A stretch of DNA of 64,000 bases from Pseudomonas sp. 8Z (GTDB lineage Bacteria; Pseudomonadota; Gammaproteobacteria; Pseudomonadales; Pseudomonadaceae): contig NZ_LR733824.1 of the NCBI RefSeq assembly GCF_902506535.1, positions 496,001 through 560,000 on the forward strand, given 5' to 3'. Shown piece by piece: positions 1-9,575 of the stretch. The translations under genes and the position numbers were made by a program. The notes beneath the pieces are model-generated. The model searched no databases, had not been told where the DNA came from, and saw nothing but the letters and a program-made list of their open reading frames with translations. How positions within the stretch are numbered: the first letter of the stretch is position 1; the number at the start of each line of letters is the position of its first letter.

Positions 1-153
1 GCTCGCGTGAACTCGATTGGGAATTCCTTTGGGCAGGGTCTTTTTTGCCCATTCGACAAACGCCGCGAGTTGAGCTTTCGCAGCCAGTTGGCTTCTGGGC
101 TTAAAGTCGGCAATGTTGTTGTTCGTTGATTCAGAATGAAAAGCATCGGTCAT
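1..153 (-). CDS. third gene of recombinase trio, 3' part outside window
   Basis: The frame opens with ATG at 153 and stays open to the window edge, giving the first 51 residues (MTDAFHSESTNNNIADFKPR...). Its start overlaps the stop of the preceding recombinase gene as ATGA, so it is the third member of a translationally coupled operon. In Tn554-type elements the third gene is tnpC, a small accessory protein that influences orientation and efficiency of transposition; position suggests the same role here, but the 51 visible residues show no domain I recognise. Partial: the real stop lies to the left of the window. Confidence 0.6.
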   Translation of the reverse strand, partial: MTDAFHSESTNNNIADFKPRSQLAAKAQLAAFVEWAKKTLPKGIPNRVHAS

Positions 154-1736
154 TCGCTGTTCCTCTCTGACCGTAGCATGGCCTCACAATCCCAAATCAC
201 CTTGCGGCAGGCCAGAATGGCCCGATCCCAGAGCACTCCGGTCGTTTTATCCGTAGCAATGGTTTGCTCCCGACGACGTTCCAATCGCTCAAGGACCTCA
301 CGATGATTTGCGTGCAGAAGAGGTTGAAATTTTCCGCATGCATAACAGGTGTAAGGCGCATCGAGATGGCAGATGGCAGTGGCGCCGCAAACTGCCACAT
401 CCTCGATTAGTCGATCCGCTCGATCCCCGTTTATCGCTGAAGCGCGATCCGTGACGATAATCCCGGTGAACGCATTCACAACCAAGGCCATATGGTCGCT
501 CATCTTCGCGTCGATCAACGCCAGCAACTCCGGCGACACGGCGCGGTACTTGCGCACTGTCCGAGTATCGCTGTGCATCAATGCGCGGGCCATCGTCCAC
601 TCATCCAGCCCCGCATTGGAAAGGTCGGTGCCTAAGGTATGTCTGAACCGGTGCCCCCGCGTAACTTTCAGCGGGCGATGGGTGCGGGGGGAAATCGGAA
701 AGCCTCTCCTCTGCTCGATGCGCTCAAGCCAACATTTGATCGAGCCTGATACGGTATGAAAGATCGGCTGCGGCGCGTCTTCGAGGTCTTTTTGAAGGGG
801 GCTGTCGAGTAAAATAGGGGCATTCCGCGACCCCCCATTTTCTGTTTCATCATCAAGCTTCCGACGAAAGAGGGGCACATTCTCAATGGCTGCATTCCAG
901 TTGGCACCGTCTGGATACGTTTGCCATAGTTGCGCCAGAACCATTGCCTTGTAGGCCTTCACGGTGTTGTAGAGATCCTCATCCAGACTGAATGTTTCGG
1001 CCTTTGCTCGCCAACCCGCCTCGTTGCCTTTTCGCTTTGCCCAATGAAGCTTCACCTTGCATCCCTGATCGCTTTTGGTGAAATCACCAAAAACCATCAT
1101 TCGTATCTGAGAGCCACGCTGCCCGTAAATCATCAATATGCGCAGGTAAAGATACTCCTCGAACTCTAACTGCCCGTGACCAAACTGCTCATGTATCCAT
1201 TGATGCAGCGCGTCCTGCTCCACCTGCGTCAAAGGGCCTTTCTCGGGGTCAAGGCTGAGGATCACATCGTTGCTGGAGCGCTTATTTCTGGGCAGTGCCT
1301 GGTAGGCATCGATCAGGGATTGCGACGGGCGCTGTTCGAGGGATTCGCAGTCGTGCCAAAACGCCATGAAAGTGACAGTGGCACTAAACTCACCAATATT
1401 GAAACGCTCTCGCAGATCTATCAGTTGATCTTCATTGAGCGGGTCAAGCCCGTCCTGAGCAGCCCGCGACAACACACTAGCGAGTTTAGACACCGACAAC
1501 GCTGCCTGATCGGCCATTCGGTACGCCAGGGCGGCGTGCAACCAAGGCTGCCAATCCGGCGAGACGCTGACAATAGCCGCTTCCCAGTTGACTGATTGAC
1601 AAGCCGATTTATCCGGTTTCCACATCGGTTCGGCGGGTGTGAACACGTTCCCACATTTCGCCAGGCGAGGCGTGTTCAGCCATGCATCGAGGCTGGCCTT
1701 CGTGGGTGCCTGAAGTGCTTCGACCGCGATGCTCAT
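150..1736 (-). CDS. tyrosine recombinase, TnpB-like, second of trio
   Basis: 528-residue tyrosine recombinase. The catalytic set is visible: an arginine in YGQRGSQIR, the HRFRH box (HxxR) and MHSDTRTVRKYRAV carrying the histidine and the nucleophilic tyrosine. A Cys-rich tail (CHLDAPYTCYACGKF) follows, as in TnpB proteins of Tn554-like elements. The start at 1736 is chosen because it overlaps the upstream stop as ATGA and has a strong AAGGAGG ribosome site; a longer frame to 1886 would run 50 codons into the upstream gene. It probably acts together with the two flanking recombinase-module proteins to cut and join the element ends. Confidence 0.85.
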   Translation of the reverse strand: MSIAVEALQAPTKASLDAWLNTPRLAKCGNVFTPAEPMWKPDKSACQSVNWEAAIVSVSPDWQPWLHAALAYRMADQAALSVSKLASVLSRAAQDGLDPLNEDQLIDLRERFNIGEFSATVTFMAFWHDCESLEQRPSQSLIDAYQALPRNKRSSNDVILSLDPEKGPLTQVEQDALHQWIHEQFGHGQLEFEEYLYLRILMIYGQRGSQIRMMVFGDFTKSDQGCKVKLHWAKRKGNEAGWRAKAETFSLDEDLYNTVKAYKAMVLAQLWQTYPDGANWNAAIENVPLFRRKLDDETENGGSRNAPILLDSPLQKDLEDAPQPIFHTVSGSIKCWLERIEQRRGFPISPRTHRPLKVTRGHRFRHTLGTDLSNAGLDEWTMARALMHSDTRTVRKYRAVSPELLALIDAKMSDHMALVVNAFTGIIVTDRASAINGDRADRLIEDVAVCGATAICHLDAPYTCYACGKFQPLLHANHREVLERLERRREQTIATDKTTGVLWDRAILACRKVIWDCEAMLRSERNSE

Positions 1737-2998
1737 CCTGAACCTCCTTGTGTCGTGCCGGCCTTCTGACGGCTGGACGTAAGTCGCTCGGCCCGTTTCT
1801 GTATCGCTTTGTCTGCCTCTTCCTTCCAGAATTTCGCGCCGTAGTGGCCTGGCATGTTCGAATCGGGACTCCAGCCGAACATCCACGTGAGGGTCTTTTG
1901 TACTTGCGTGGTGCGATCCTCCGGCGTTAGCACTGCCAGTTCCTCACGCATGCTTTCCAGCATCGTATAGACCGCGTCATGCCTCAGAATATGCAGGTGC
2001 ACATGAGCCAGTTCCGGCGCTATTTCTCGGACCCTGGATAGAACGCCATCGATTGCTTTGATGGTCAGAGGTCCACCCTCATTTCGCTTGTGCGCCACCA
2101 GCAAAAACGGATGCCTTCTCGCTTGCGATGCGCCGCTATGGGGCTTTCTGTGGCGATATTTCGATTCGTACAAAGTGATTGCGTCATACAGGTCATCCGT
2201 CATCACCAGCATGCGCTCGTGGGTCTTGAATTGCGGGGCCATCCTGCGTGGATCGAGGCTCTCATCCTCCAGGTTAACAACCGCTAGTTGACGACTGTGC
2301 CAGTGAATATCGCTGGTCTTGATCAGCAGCATCTCGGAGCGGCGCAGCCCCATGTCGAGACCCAGCAGCAAAATGATGTAGTTACGCAGCCTGATGGCTT
2401 CATCTGAAAAGGGGTTCTCGGAGCTATCCGGGTGCATGATTTCCAGCAATCGAGTTCGCTCCGGGCTGGTAAGCCCTTTCATTGCGTCCGTTCGCGTTTT
2501 TTTCCACGCAGGGCTGGCCGCTTTGATCTTGCGGTTGATGCGCTTCTTCAGGTCGTCAACCGCTTCATATCGTGTTGAGTGATCACCCAACTTGTCATAA
2601 AGGAAGGCCAGATAGTCGCGTACCGCCTCGATTCGCTGCTGCGCATGGATTCTGCCAACGGATTTGTAGGCAGTCGGATGCAGACGCATCCCCGCATACT
2701 TCATGGCCAAGGTTTCCTTGCTAAACCCCGCGTCCGACACAAACCTAGAAAGCTCACTGTCTGTCAGGTATTGGCTGTGAGGGCGCTGTTCGAGGCGAGC
2801 AATCAGATCAATGGAGGAAAAAGCCAGAAACTCCTCAAGCACAGCCAGATGCTCAAGGTACTTCTTGGTCGTTTCGAGGGCTCTGCCCGAATGCTCCATG
2901 GTGATGTATAGGTTGGGGTAGTACACGGGGATGTAGTCTTGCACCAGCAGCTTTCTTCGAGCAGCATTCACCACCTGCTCTATGACCTGGTAACCCAT
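1733..2998 (-). CDS. tyrosine recombinase, TnpA-like, first of trio
   Basis: 421-residue tyrosine recombinase, first gene of the trio and nearest to the ettA side. Visible catalytic elements are the arginine in MGLRRSEML (about residue 219), the HILRHD box (H336, R339), GWSPD in place of the usual second histidine motif, and HYGAKFW with the likely nucleophile Y386. The N-terminal half carries an alpha-helical SAM-like core-binding region. The gene starts 145 bp from ettA on the opposite strand, with two direct repeats in the gap. It belongs to the Tn554 TnpA/'recombinase in trio' group rather than to phage integrases. Confidence 0.85.
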   Translation of the reverse strand: MGYQVIEQVVNAARRKLLVQDYIPVYYPNLYITMEHSGRALETTKKYLEHLAVLEEFLAFSSIDLIARLEQRPHSQYLTDSELSRFVSDAGFSKETLAMKYAGMRLHPTAYKSVGRIHAQQRIEAVRDYLAFLYDKLGDHSTRYEAVDDLKKRINRKIKAASPAWKKTRTDAMKGLTSPERTRLLEIMHPDSSENPFSDEAIRLRNYIILLLGLDMGLRRSEMLLIKTSDIHWHSRQLAVVNLEDESLDPRRMAPQFKTHERMLVMTDDLYDAITLYESKYRHRKPHSGASQARRHPFLLVAHKRNEGGPLTIKAIDGVLSRVREIAPELAHVHLHILRHDAVYTMLESMREELAVLTPEDRTTQVQKTLTWMFGWSPDSNMPGHYGAKFWKEEADKAIQKRAERLTSSRQKAGTTQGGSG

Positions 2999-3008
2999 GA
3001 TGCCCCCT

Positions 3009-3075
3009 CATAACATAACTTTTTCTAAGTATAGTCAGGGGCTCCGGATAGTCATCGCATAACCTAACGTTTTCT
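3009..3075. repeat. two 18-bp direct repeats at recombinase-module end
   Basis: CATAACATAACTTTTTCT (3009-3026) and CATAACCTAACGTTTTCT (3058-3075) match at 16 of 18 positions, 49 bp apart, in the gap between tnpA-like and ettA. Position and spacing suit recombinase arm-type binding sites at the end of the element, or operators for the divergent tnpA promoter. Function is inferred. Confidence 0.5.
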
Positions 3076-3143
3076 TTTTCGAATTTGAGTGCCTTTCCTA
3101 CCCACAAGGCACTGAAAAATAAAGGATTAAAGGCTCACATATC

Positions 3144-4838
<1,695 letters not shown>

Positions 4839-4852
4839 GCGTCCGGCGGATG

Positions 4853-4880
4853 AAAAACGGAGCCTGCGGGCTCCGTTTTC
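4853..4880 (+). terminator. rho-independent terminator after ettA
   Basis: AAAACGGAGCC-TGCG-GGCTCCGTTTT: an 11-bp perfect stem with a 4-nt loop ending in a T run, 15 bp after the ettA stop. The symmetric A/T tracts mean that it could also stop transcription from the minus strand. Confidence 0.9.
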
Positions 4881-4901
4881 ATTTGCGGGGTAGCGTTTGC
4901 T

Positions 4902-5234
4902 TCACAGTCTGGCCAAGAGGCTGTCCAGCGCCCTGGCTTGATCCTCGGCCAGGTCGATGATGTGAAAGCCGGCCCAGCAGCGTTGATCGTCGGCACCTGG
5001 GCGGCTCCATAAACAGTCCGCGCCGAGTTGAACCTCGTCGATCTGCTGCATGCGCTCATGGCATACCAGGCGGCACTGCAGCACGGTTTCGGGGACTTGC
5101 GGCATGTCGCTCAAGAGCATGAAACCATCGGCAGACAAATCGACAATACGTCCCAGGCGCTGCCCGGTGTTGAGATCGAAGACTTCCAATTGCAGCTCGG
5201 TGCCGTGACGACGGTGCTGACGACGCTCGTGCAT
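4902..5234 (-). CDS. PilZ-domain protein (c-di-GMP binding)
   Basis: 110-residue single-domain PilZ protein. The c-di-GMP signature is present: RRQHRRH near the N-terminus supplies the RxxxR arginines, and DLSADGFML gives the (D/N)xSxxG box about 25 residues later. PilZ proteins of this size are cytosolic c-di-GMP receptors that act on partner proteins. The next gene upstream (DUF1631) ends 9 bp before this start, so the two are probably co-transcribed, DUF1631 first. The specific target is unknown. Confidence 0.88.
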   Translation of the reverse strand: MHERRQHRRHGTELQLEVFDLNTGQRLGRIVDLSADGFMLLSDMPQVPETVLQCRLVCHERMQQIDEVQLGADCLWSRPGADDQRCWAGFHIIDLAEDQARALDSLLARL

Positions 5235-5243
5235 GAAGGCTCC

Positions 5244-7550
5244 TTAGCGATGGTCGGCTGCGTGGCCGGTGAAGCGCTGCAGCACACGGTAGATGGCGGT
5301 CATGGCGCGATCCATCAGTGGGATTGCACGTTCTGCCGAAACGATGCGTGCCTGGCCCTGTTCCATTTCGCAGGCCAGCAGGGTCAGGGGCTTGACCGCG
5401 ACCCGCTGGCCCTGATGGTCGACGAACATATAGTTATGCGTCGTAGGGCTGAACCAGGAAAGTTTAAGAATGCGGCTCTGGCCGTTGCTGGTGAACTCGA
5501 ACCAGGTGCCGAATTCCAGTTTGGCCAGCTCTTGAGCCAGGGCTTGGGCGCGCGACGACAGCCCGGCGCGTGGCGGGGCCTGACGAATCAGATCGGCGTC
5601 TTCGCCAAGCATCGCGCCCAGAGGACTCTGCGGTAGCGTTGGTTTGAGCTTTGCCGCCAACTGCGGTTGTTTGGCTTGCACGGCGTGCTGGCAGGCGACC
5701 AGATCCTGCAGCAGGCGGCGGATGCCGTCCTCGTGGTAGCCGCCGAGCAGTTCCAGGCCTTTGCGCAACTCACTAAGCAGTGGCACGCGTAGCATCTGCA
5801 GGCGCTGTCGATTGGATTCGTCCAGCGGCGTACCGCTCCAGGCCAACTGCTCGGCCACTTCACCGGCGCGCCGCCACTCTTCGCTCTGCTCGCCATAACG
5901 GAGCAGGACAAAGACCAATACGTCTGCCCAGGTCAGTTCCAGAAAGTTGCGGATGATGGTGGGCAGGTCGCGCTGCGCCAGACTACGCCGGATCACCTCG
6001 ATGGCCTGTTCGCGGGCCGCCAGCAGCCGGTCTCGGCCCTTGGCAGCCTCCACGGCGCGGCGCTCGCGCAGTTCTACCTTGTGGCGCAGGGTTTCGACAT
6101 AGTCGCTGAATTCGAGAATCAGCTCATCGAACAGGCGCAGATCGCCGTTGAAGCCCTGTATCACTCGCTCCACGACCCAGTGCATCTTCACTTGCAGGTC
6201 ACGCTCATCGCTTTGGTCGCCGTACATAACCCCGGCTTGCGCCATGGTGTTGAGCAGGCGCCGTGCCGGATGCTGCGGTTGGATGAACAGGGCTTTGTCC
6301 TGCAGTGCGATCTTCAGATAAGGCGTATGCAGGTGAGACAGGGCGGTCTTGCAACTGTCAGGTAGGTTGGCGTCGTCGAGTATGAAGTCGAACACCATGC
6401 CAACCAGGTCGATGACATCCGCCTCCGGGGCGGACACCTTGCTCGGCTGTTCTTGCGTGTTGTGTGAGGCTAACTGCGCCTGCAAGGCAACCTTGAGGTC
6501 TTCCACCGGTTGCGGTTTGTGTAGGCGCTGGGCCAATTCCTGGGCCGATTGCTGCTGCATGCGATTGAGCGCGGCGAGCAATTCGCTGGCGCTGTAGGTG
6601 CGGCTGGCCCCGCCCGGCGAGAAGCTGGCGATGCTCGGTGTGCCGCCGAGCAGTGGCGCTTGCGGGTGCTGCTGGCGATGCTCGCTGAGTAGGCTGCTCA
6701 GGCCGCTGAGCAGTGCTCGTGGATCGCTGGGAGGCGGTGCGTTGAGATCGGGCGGCGGCGTGAATGGCTCGTGCGGCTCTGCTGGCGGGGCTGCTGCTGT
6801 TGGCACGACTGCGCCTGTCGTGTCGGGCTGGCGTACCGAGCTGGGTGTGACCTGCGCGCTGTATTTCAGATTGGGCAGGATGCCGCCTTCTATCAAGCGC
6901 TGATTGAGGGCGCTGTAGAGGTCGTCCAGGCTCTGCATGACATGGCGGTCGAAGAGCACGTAAAGGATGGTCTTGATCTGCAGGGCGATGGGGCAGGGGG
7001 CCAGCGCTTCGCGAAAAGCCTGGGCAATCGCCTGCGGGCCAAAGGGGTTGTCGTCTTCGGCGAGTTTCTGCCCGTTGTTCAGCAAGGCCAGGCGTTGCTC
7101 CAGGGCGAACAGCACTTGAGGGGAGCGGGCCTTGACCCGGCTAACCATATTGGTCACTTGCAGGGTTTCTTCGTAATCCTCGTTTTGCACCAGGCTCAGG
7201 TGTTCGGCATCGAGGCTGGCCATGGGCTGATCATGCCGCTTGCCATCGAGGAAGTCGGAGAAGTTCAGGGCGATACGTTGGTGGTAGCTGCGTTCTATCT
7301 GCGGGCGCAGGCGTCTGATCTCGCGCATGCTGTCGAAGAACAGTGTTTGAACCTTGTTGTTCTCGGCTTTTTCCGCGCATTCGAACAAGGTGTCGTCGAC
7401 CTGGCCGAAGACGCCGCCCAGGTGTTCGGCCAGGCGATTCATCACCAGCTTGCGGCAGCTTTGCACCAGCTCGCCGAAGCGCGGCTGAATGCCTCGGCTG
7501 GCGAGGTTGGTCACCTTGGGTGGCGGCGACGGTTTGTCCTGGTTGCTCAT
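5244..7550 (-). CDS. DUF1631 family protein
   Basis: 768-residue cytosolic protein of the DUF1631 family (sometimes mislabelled 'thymidine phosphorylase' in databases). Helical N-terminal region with QSCRKLVMNRLAEHL and SMREIRRLRPQIERSYHQ, a Pro-rich low-complexity linker around residues 210-280, and a C-terminal conserved part ending in a beta-rich segment (KLSWFSPTTHNYMFV). That segment resembles a PilZ-like beta-barrel, which is notable next to a PilZ gene. No enzymatic motif is evident. Family function is not established; surface, motility or c-di-GMP roles are guesses from context. Confidence 0.85.
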   Translation of the reverse strand: MSNQDKPSPPPKVTNLASRGIQPRFGELVQSCRKLVMNRLAEHLGGVFGQVDDTLFECAEKAENNKVQTLFFDSMREIRRLRPQIERSYHQRIALNFSDFLDGKRHDQPMASLDAEHLSLVQNEDYEETLQVTNMVSRVKARSPQVLFALEQRLALLNNGQKLAEDDNPFGPQAIAQAFREALAPCPIALQIKTILYVLFDRHVMQSLDDLYSALNQRLIEGGILPNLKYSAQVTPSSVRQPDTTGAVVPTAAAPPAEPHEPFTPPPDLNAPPPSDPRALLSGLSSLLSEHRQQHPQAPLLGGTPSIASFSPGGASRTYSASELLAALNRMQQQSAQELAQRLHKPQPVEDLKVALQAQLASHNTQEQPSKVSAPEADVIDLVGMVFDFILDDANLPDSCKTALSHLHTPYLKIALQDKALFIQPQHPARRLLNTMAQAGVMYGDQSDERDLQVKMHWVVERVIQGFNGDLRLFDELILEFSDYVETLRHKVELRERRAVEAAKGRDRLLAAREQAIEVIRRSLAQRDLPTIIRNFLELTWADVLVFVLLRYGEQSEEWRRAGEVAEQLAWSGTPLDESNRQRLQMLRVPLLSELRKGLELLGGYHEDGIRRLLQDLVACQHAVQAKQPQLAAKLKPTLPQSPLGAMLGEDADLIRQAPPRAGLSSRAQALAQELAKLEFGTWFEFTSNGQSRILKLSWFSPTTHNYMFVDHQGQRVAVKPLTLLACEMEQGQARIVSAERAIPLMDRAMTAIYRVLQRFTGHAADHR

Positions 7551-7664
7551 GGACTGTCCTGAAAACGTGCGGCCAAGGCGTCGTGCGATGGCCGCAGGGC
7601 ACTGTCAGATATAGTAGTTCATGCTTCGTGCGCAAGGCATTGTCGTAAAAGCAGTTTATGGGGG

Positions 7665-7692
7665 TTGACAGTAAGATTTTGCTGCGTAAAAT
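7665..7692 (+). promoter_or_regulatory. sigma-70 promoter of the tRNA cluster
   Basis: Perfect -35 TTGACA (7665-7670), 16-bp spacer and -10 TAAAAT (7687-7692), followed by a GC-rich discriminator (GGCGCGCC), as expected for stringently controlled stable-RNA promoters. It lies 60 bp before tRNA-Asn and points at it. Confidence 0.85.
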
Positions 7693-7751
7693 GGCGCGCC
7701 TCTGAAGCGGTAAAGCAAAAGCCTAACGCAGATGAGATGGAAGATCTAAGT

Positions 7752-7827
7752 TCCGCGATAGCTCAGTCGGTAGAGCAAATGACTGTTAATCATTGGGTCC
7801 CTGGTTCGAGTCCAGGTCGCGGAGCCA
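7752..7827 (+). tRNA. tRNA-Asn (GTT)
   Basis: 76-nt cloverleaf with acceptor TCCGCGA pairing TCGCGGA, D-loop AGCTCAGTCGGTAGAGC, anticodon GTT in GACTGTTAATC, T-arm GGTTCGAGTCC and encoded CCA. First of three tRNAs in one transcript. Confidence 0.97.
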
Positions 7828-7836
7828 ACTTCCAAT

Positions 7837-7913
7837 CGGGGTATAGCGCAGTCCGGTAGCGCGCTTGCTTTGGGAGCAAGATGTCGGGAGTTCGAATCCC
7901 CCTACCCCGACCA
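7837..7913 (+). tRNA. tRNA-Pro (TGG)
   Basis: 77-nt cloverleaf with acceptor CGGGGTA pairing TACCCCG, anticodon TGG in GCTTTGGGAGC, T-arm GAGTTCGAATCCC and encoded CCA; 9 bp after tRNA-Asn. Confidence 0.97.
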
Positions 7914-7918
7914 TTTTT

Positions 7919-7994
7919 GGGTCGTTAGCTCAGTCGGTAGAGCAGTTGGCTTTTAACCAATTGGTCGTAGGTTCGAATCCTACACGACCCACCA
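7919..7994 (+). tRNA. tRNA-Lys (TTT), ICE integration target
   Basis: 76-nt cloverleaf with acceptor GGGTCGT pairing ACGACCC, anticodon TTT in GGCTTTTAACC, T-arm AGGTTCGAATCCT and encoded CCA; 5 bp after tRNA-Pro. tRNA-Lys is the known target of pKLC102, PAPI-1 and PFGI-1 elements, and the ICE begins right after it. The gene is intact, as expected when integration regenerates the 3' end. Confidence 0.97.
7945..7994 (+). other. presumed ICE attachment site (att) in tRNA-Lys 3' half
   Basis: Integration of this ICE family duplicates the 3' end of tRNA-Lys (T-arm and acceptor). The copy here would be one att site; the other lies beyond the right edge, so the core length cannot be fixed from this window. 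Limits given are the 3' half of the tRNA. Confidence 0.55.
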
Positions 7995-8107
7995 CTTGAT
8001 GGCGGATGTGCGGAACTAGGCAAGGTGTGTAGCAGCGCCAACTTGCTGGACGTGCAGCCGTCTGGGGCGAACATTAGTTTCGACCCGTGATGATGTCAAT
8101 ATGGAAT

Positions 8108-8133
8108 AGCCCACCTCTTTAGGTGGGCTTTTT
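8108..8133 (+). terminator. rho-independent terminator downstream of tRNA cluster
   Basis: AGCCCACCT-CTTT-AGGTGGGCT then TTTTT: 9-bp perfect stem with T tract. It is the only feature I see in the 309-bp gap between tRNA-Lys and the integrase gene. It would end the tRNA transcript just inside the ICE, so the ICE appears to supply or retain the host terminator. Confidence 0.85.
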
Positions 8134-8303
8134 CGTTACTAGGCCCCGCCAAGCGCTTGATTGGCGTGCGAAATCCCTCCCGGCGCGGTCTTTCACCGCA
8201 AGGAGTCTTAGCGAGTTTTTCCTCTGGGAAGCGCTTGGCTAGAGGCTCAGCGCCATTTTGTAGGCGCCAAATCCCCCGTCCTCTGAGAATGCCTGCATCT
8301 TGA

Positions 8304-9575
8304 TCAAGGGGATGCGCGGGCAGCGAAAGCGTCTGCGTGCATACCGCCTTTACCCCCGAGTGCCGCAGGTCTGATTTGGCTGGCGAGCAACGAGAACAGC
8401 ATTGTGGGTTCGAACAGGTGTTCTGGGGGCGGAGTCGGGGTGCTGCTGTCGATGATGCTCAGGTGCCCAGGATGTTCGCTGCCGGCGGGCACGATTCTGG
8501 TTTCAGGCGTCTGGCAGGCAATTCCCTGAGCGTTCTCGATGAGCAGCTTTTCGGGGGGCTGACGTTGTTCTTCATGATGGGGCGCCGCCGAACTGGACGG
8601 AGCTCCGCTGTAGTCGACTCGACGGACGCGCTGGACTGCGCCTTGTGCCAGGCTTCGCTCATGAAGCACTGAGCGCATGTGGTCGTAGTCCGCTTCGATG
8701 TACCCCATCGTCGTTGCGATATTGGAATGGTTCAGCAGGCTCTTCGTCAGGTGGATATTCCGCTCTGGCTGCCTCATTAGATCCGTGGCCAAAGTGTGTC
8801 GGAACCTGTGTGGTGTCATGCGCACGCCGAGTTTCTCGGTGAGCTTGCGATACATCGCTTCGATTTGGTCAATGTTCATCTCCTGGCGTTTGTAGTGCCG
8901 TGAGAAGCGATTGACGTTGAATAGCTGATCTCCAGGAGAGAAACCGGCGTGCTTTGCCTCAGTCAGCATGCGTAGGATGTGAGGGGCGAGGCCGTCCATG
9001 ATGGGCACGTAGAATTCGCGATGAGTTTTCTCTGTATCACCGCGAACCAGGATGAGTTGCCTGTCCCAGTCAATGTCCTGCAGGCGTAGACAGAGCAGGG
9101 CATTCAGCCGTATGCCGGTGTAGTAGAACATCTCGAAGGTCGCCAGCCAGAACCAGGCTGGAGTGATTCGGCTTCTTTCTCCCGTGTAGCGCTCGGAGTC
9201 GGCCAGCGACTCAAGCCAGCGCCGCGCTTTCTGGATTGCGTCTCCTGCAACAGTTTTGCTCGCGCGTTTGGGAGGGATAACTGTCGTTTTCTTGAACGGA
9301 TTGGCCGTTACGCCTGTCAGGATGCCGTGCTCGATGCCGTAGCCCCAGATAGTCCGCAAATGATTTGAGTAGGTGTTCCAGCTGCGCTTTGACAGTCCGT
9401 TCTCCAGGACTTTTTTGCGCCAGGCCAAGATGCTTCGGTGATCAATCTCGGTGGCTTCGATCACTGGGCCGAAGTTCTTTATCAAGGCCTTCGTTGCGGC
9501 CAGGTAGATCTTCGCGCTCGCGGAGCGAAGATCGTGCGCGAAGATATAGTCTTCAGCGAGGGCGAGGGGCGTCAT
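8304..9575 (-). CDS. int: ICE tyrosine integrase
   Basis: 423-residue tyrosine recombinase expected to integrate and excise the ICE at tRNA-Lys. Catalytic residues are visible: R156 (YTGIRLNALL), K183 (DTEKTHREF), H256/R259 (HRFRH), H283 (LLNHSN) and Y292 (TMGYIEAD). A roughly 100-residue low-complexity tail follows the catalytic domain. The start overlaps the traI stop as ATGA, so it is translated as the second gene of a traI-int operon and reads outward towards the att site. The same relaxase-integrase order is found at the tRNA-Lys end of PFGI-1-type islands. Confidence 0.9.
   Translation of the reverse strand: MTPLALAEDYIFAHDLRSASAKIYLAATKALIKNFGPVIEATEIDHRSILAWRKKVLENGLSKRSWNTYSNHLRTIWGYGIEHGILTGVTANPFKKTTVIPPKRASKTVAGDAIQKARRWLESLADSERYTGERSRITPAWFWLATFEMFYYTGIRLNALLCLRLQDIDWDRQLILVRGDTEKTHREFYVPIMDGLAPHILRMLTEAKHAGFSPGDQLFNVNRFSRHYKRQEMNIDQIEAMYRKLTEKLGVRMTPHRFRHTLATDLMRQPERNIHLTKSLLNHSNIATTMGYIEADYDHMRSVLHERSLAQGAVQRVRRVDYSGAPSSSAAPHHEEQRQPPEKLLIENAQGIACQTPETRIVPAGSEHPGHLSIIDSSTPTPPPEHLFEPTMLFSLLASQIRPAALGGKGGMHADAFAARASP

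Noticed and set aside
7665..7859. 64-residue frame across the tRNA cluster
   Set aside because: It overlaps the promoter and tRNA-Asn; coincidental.
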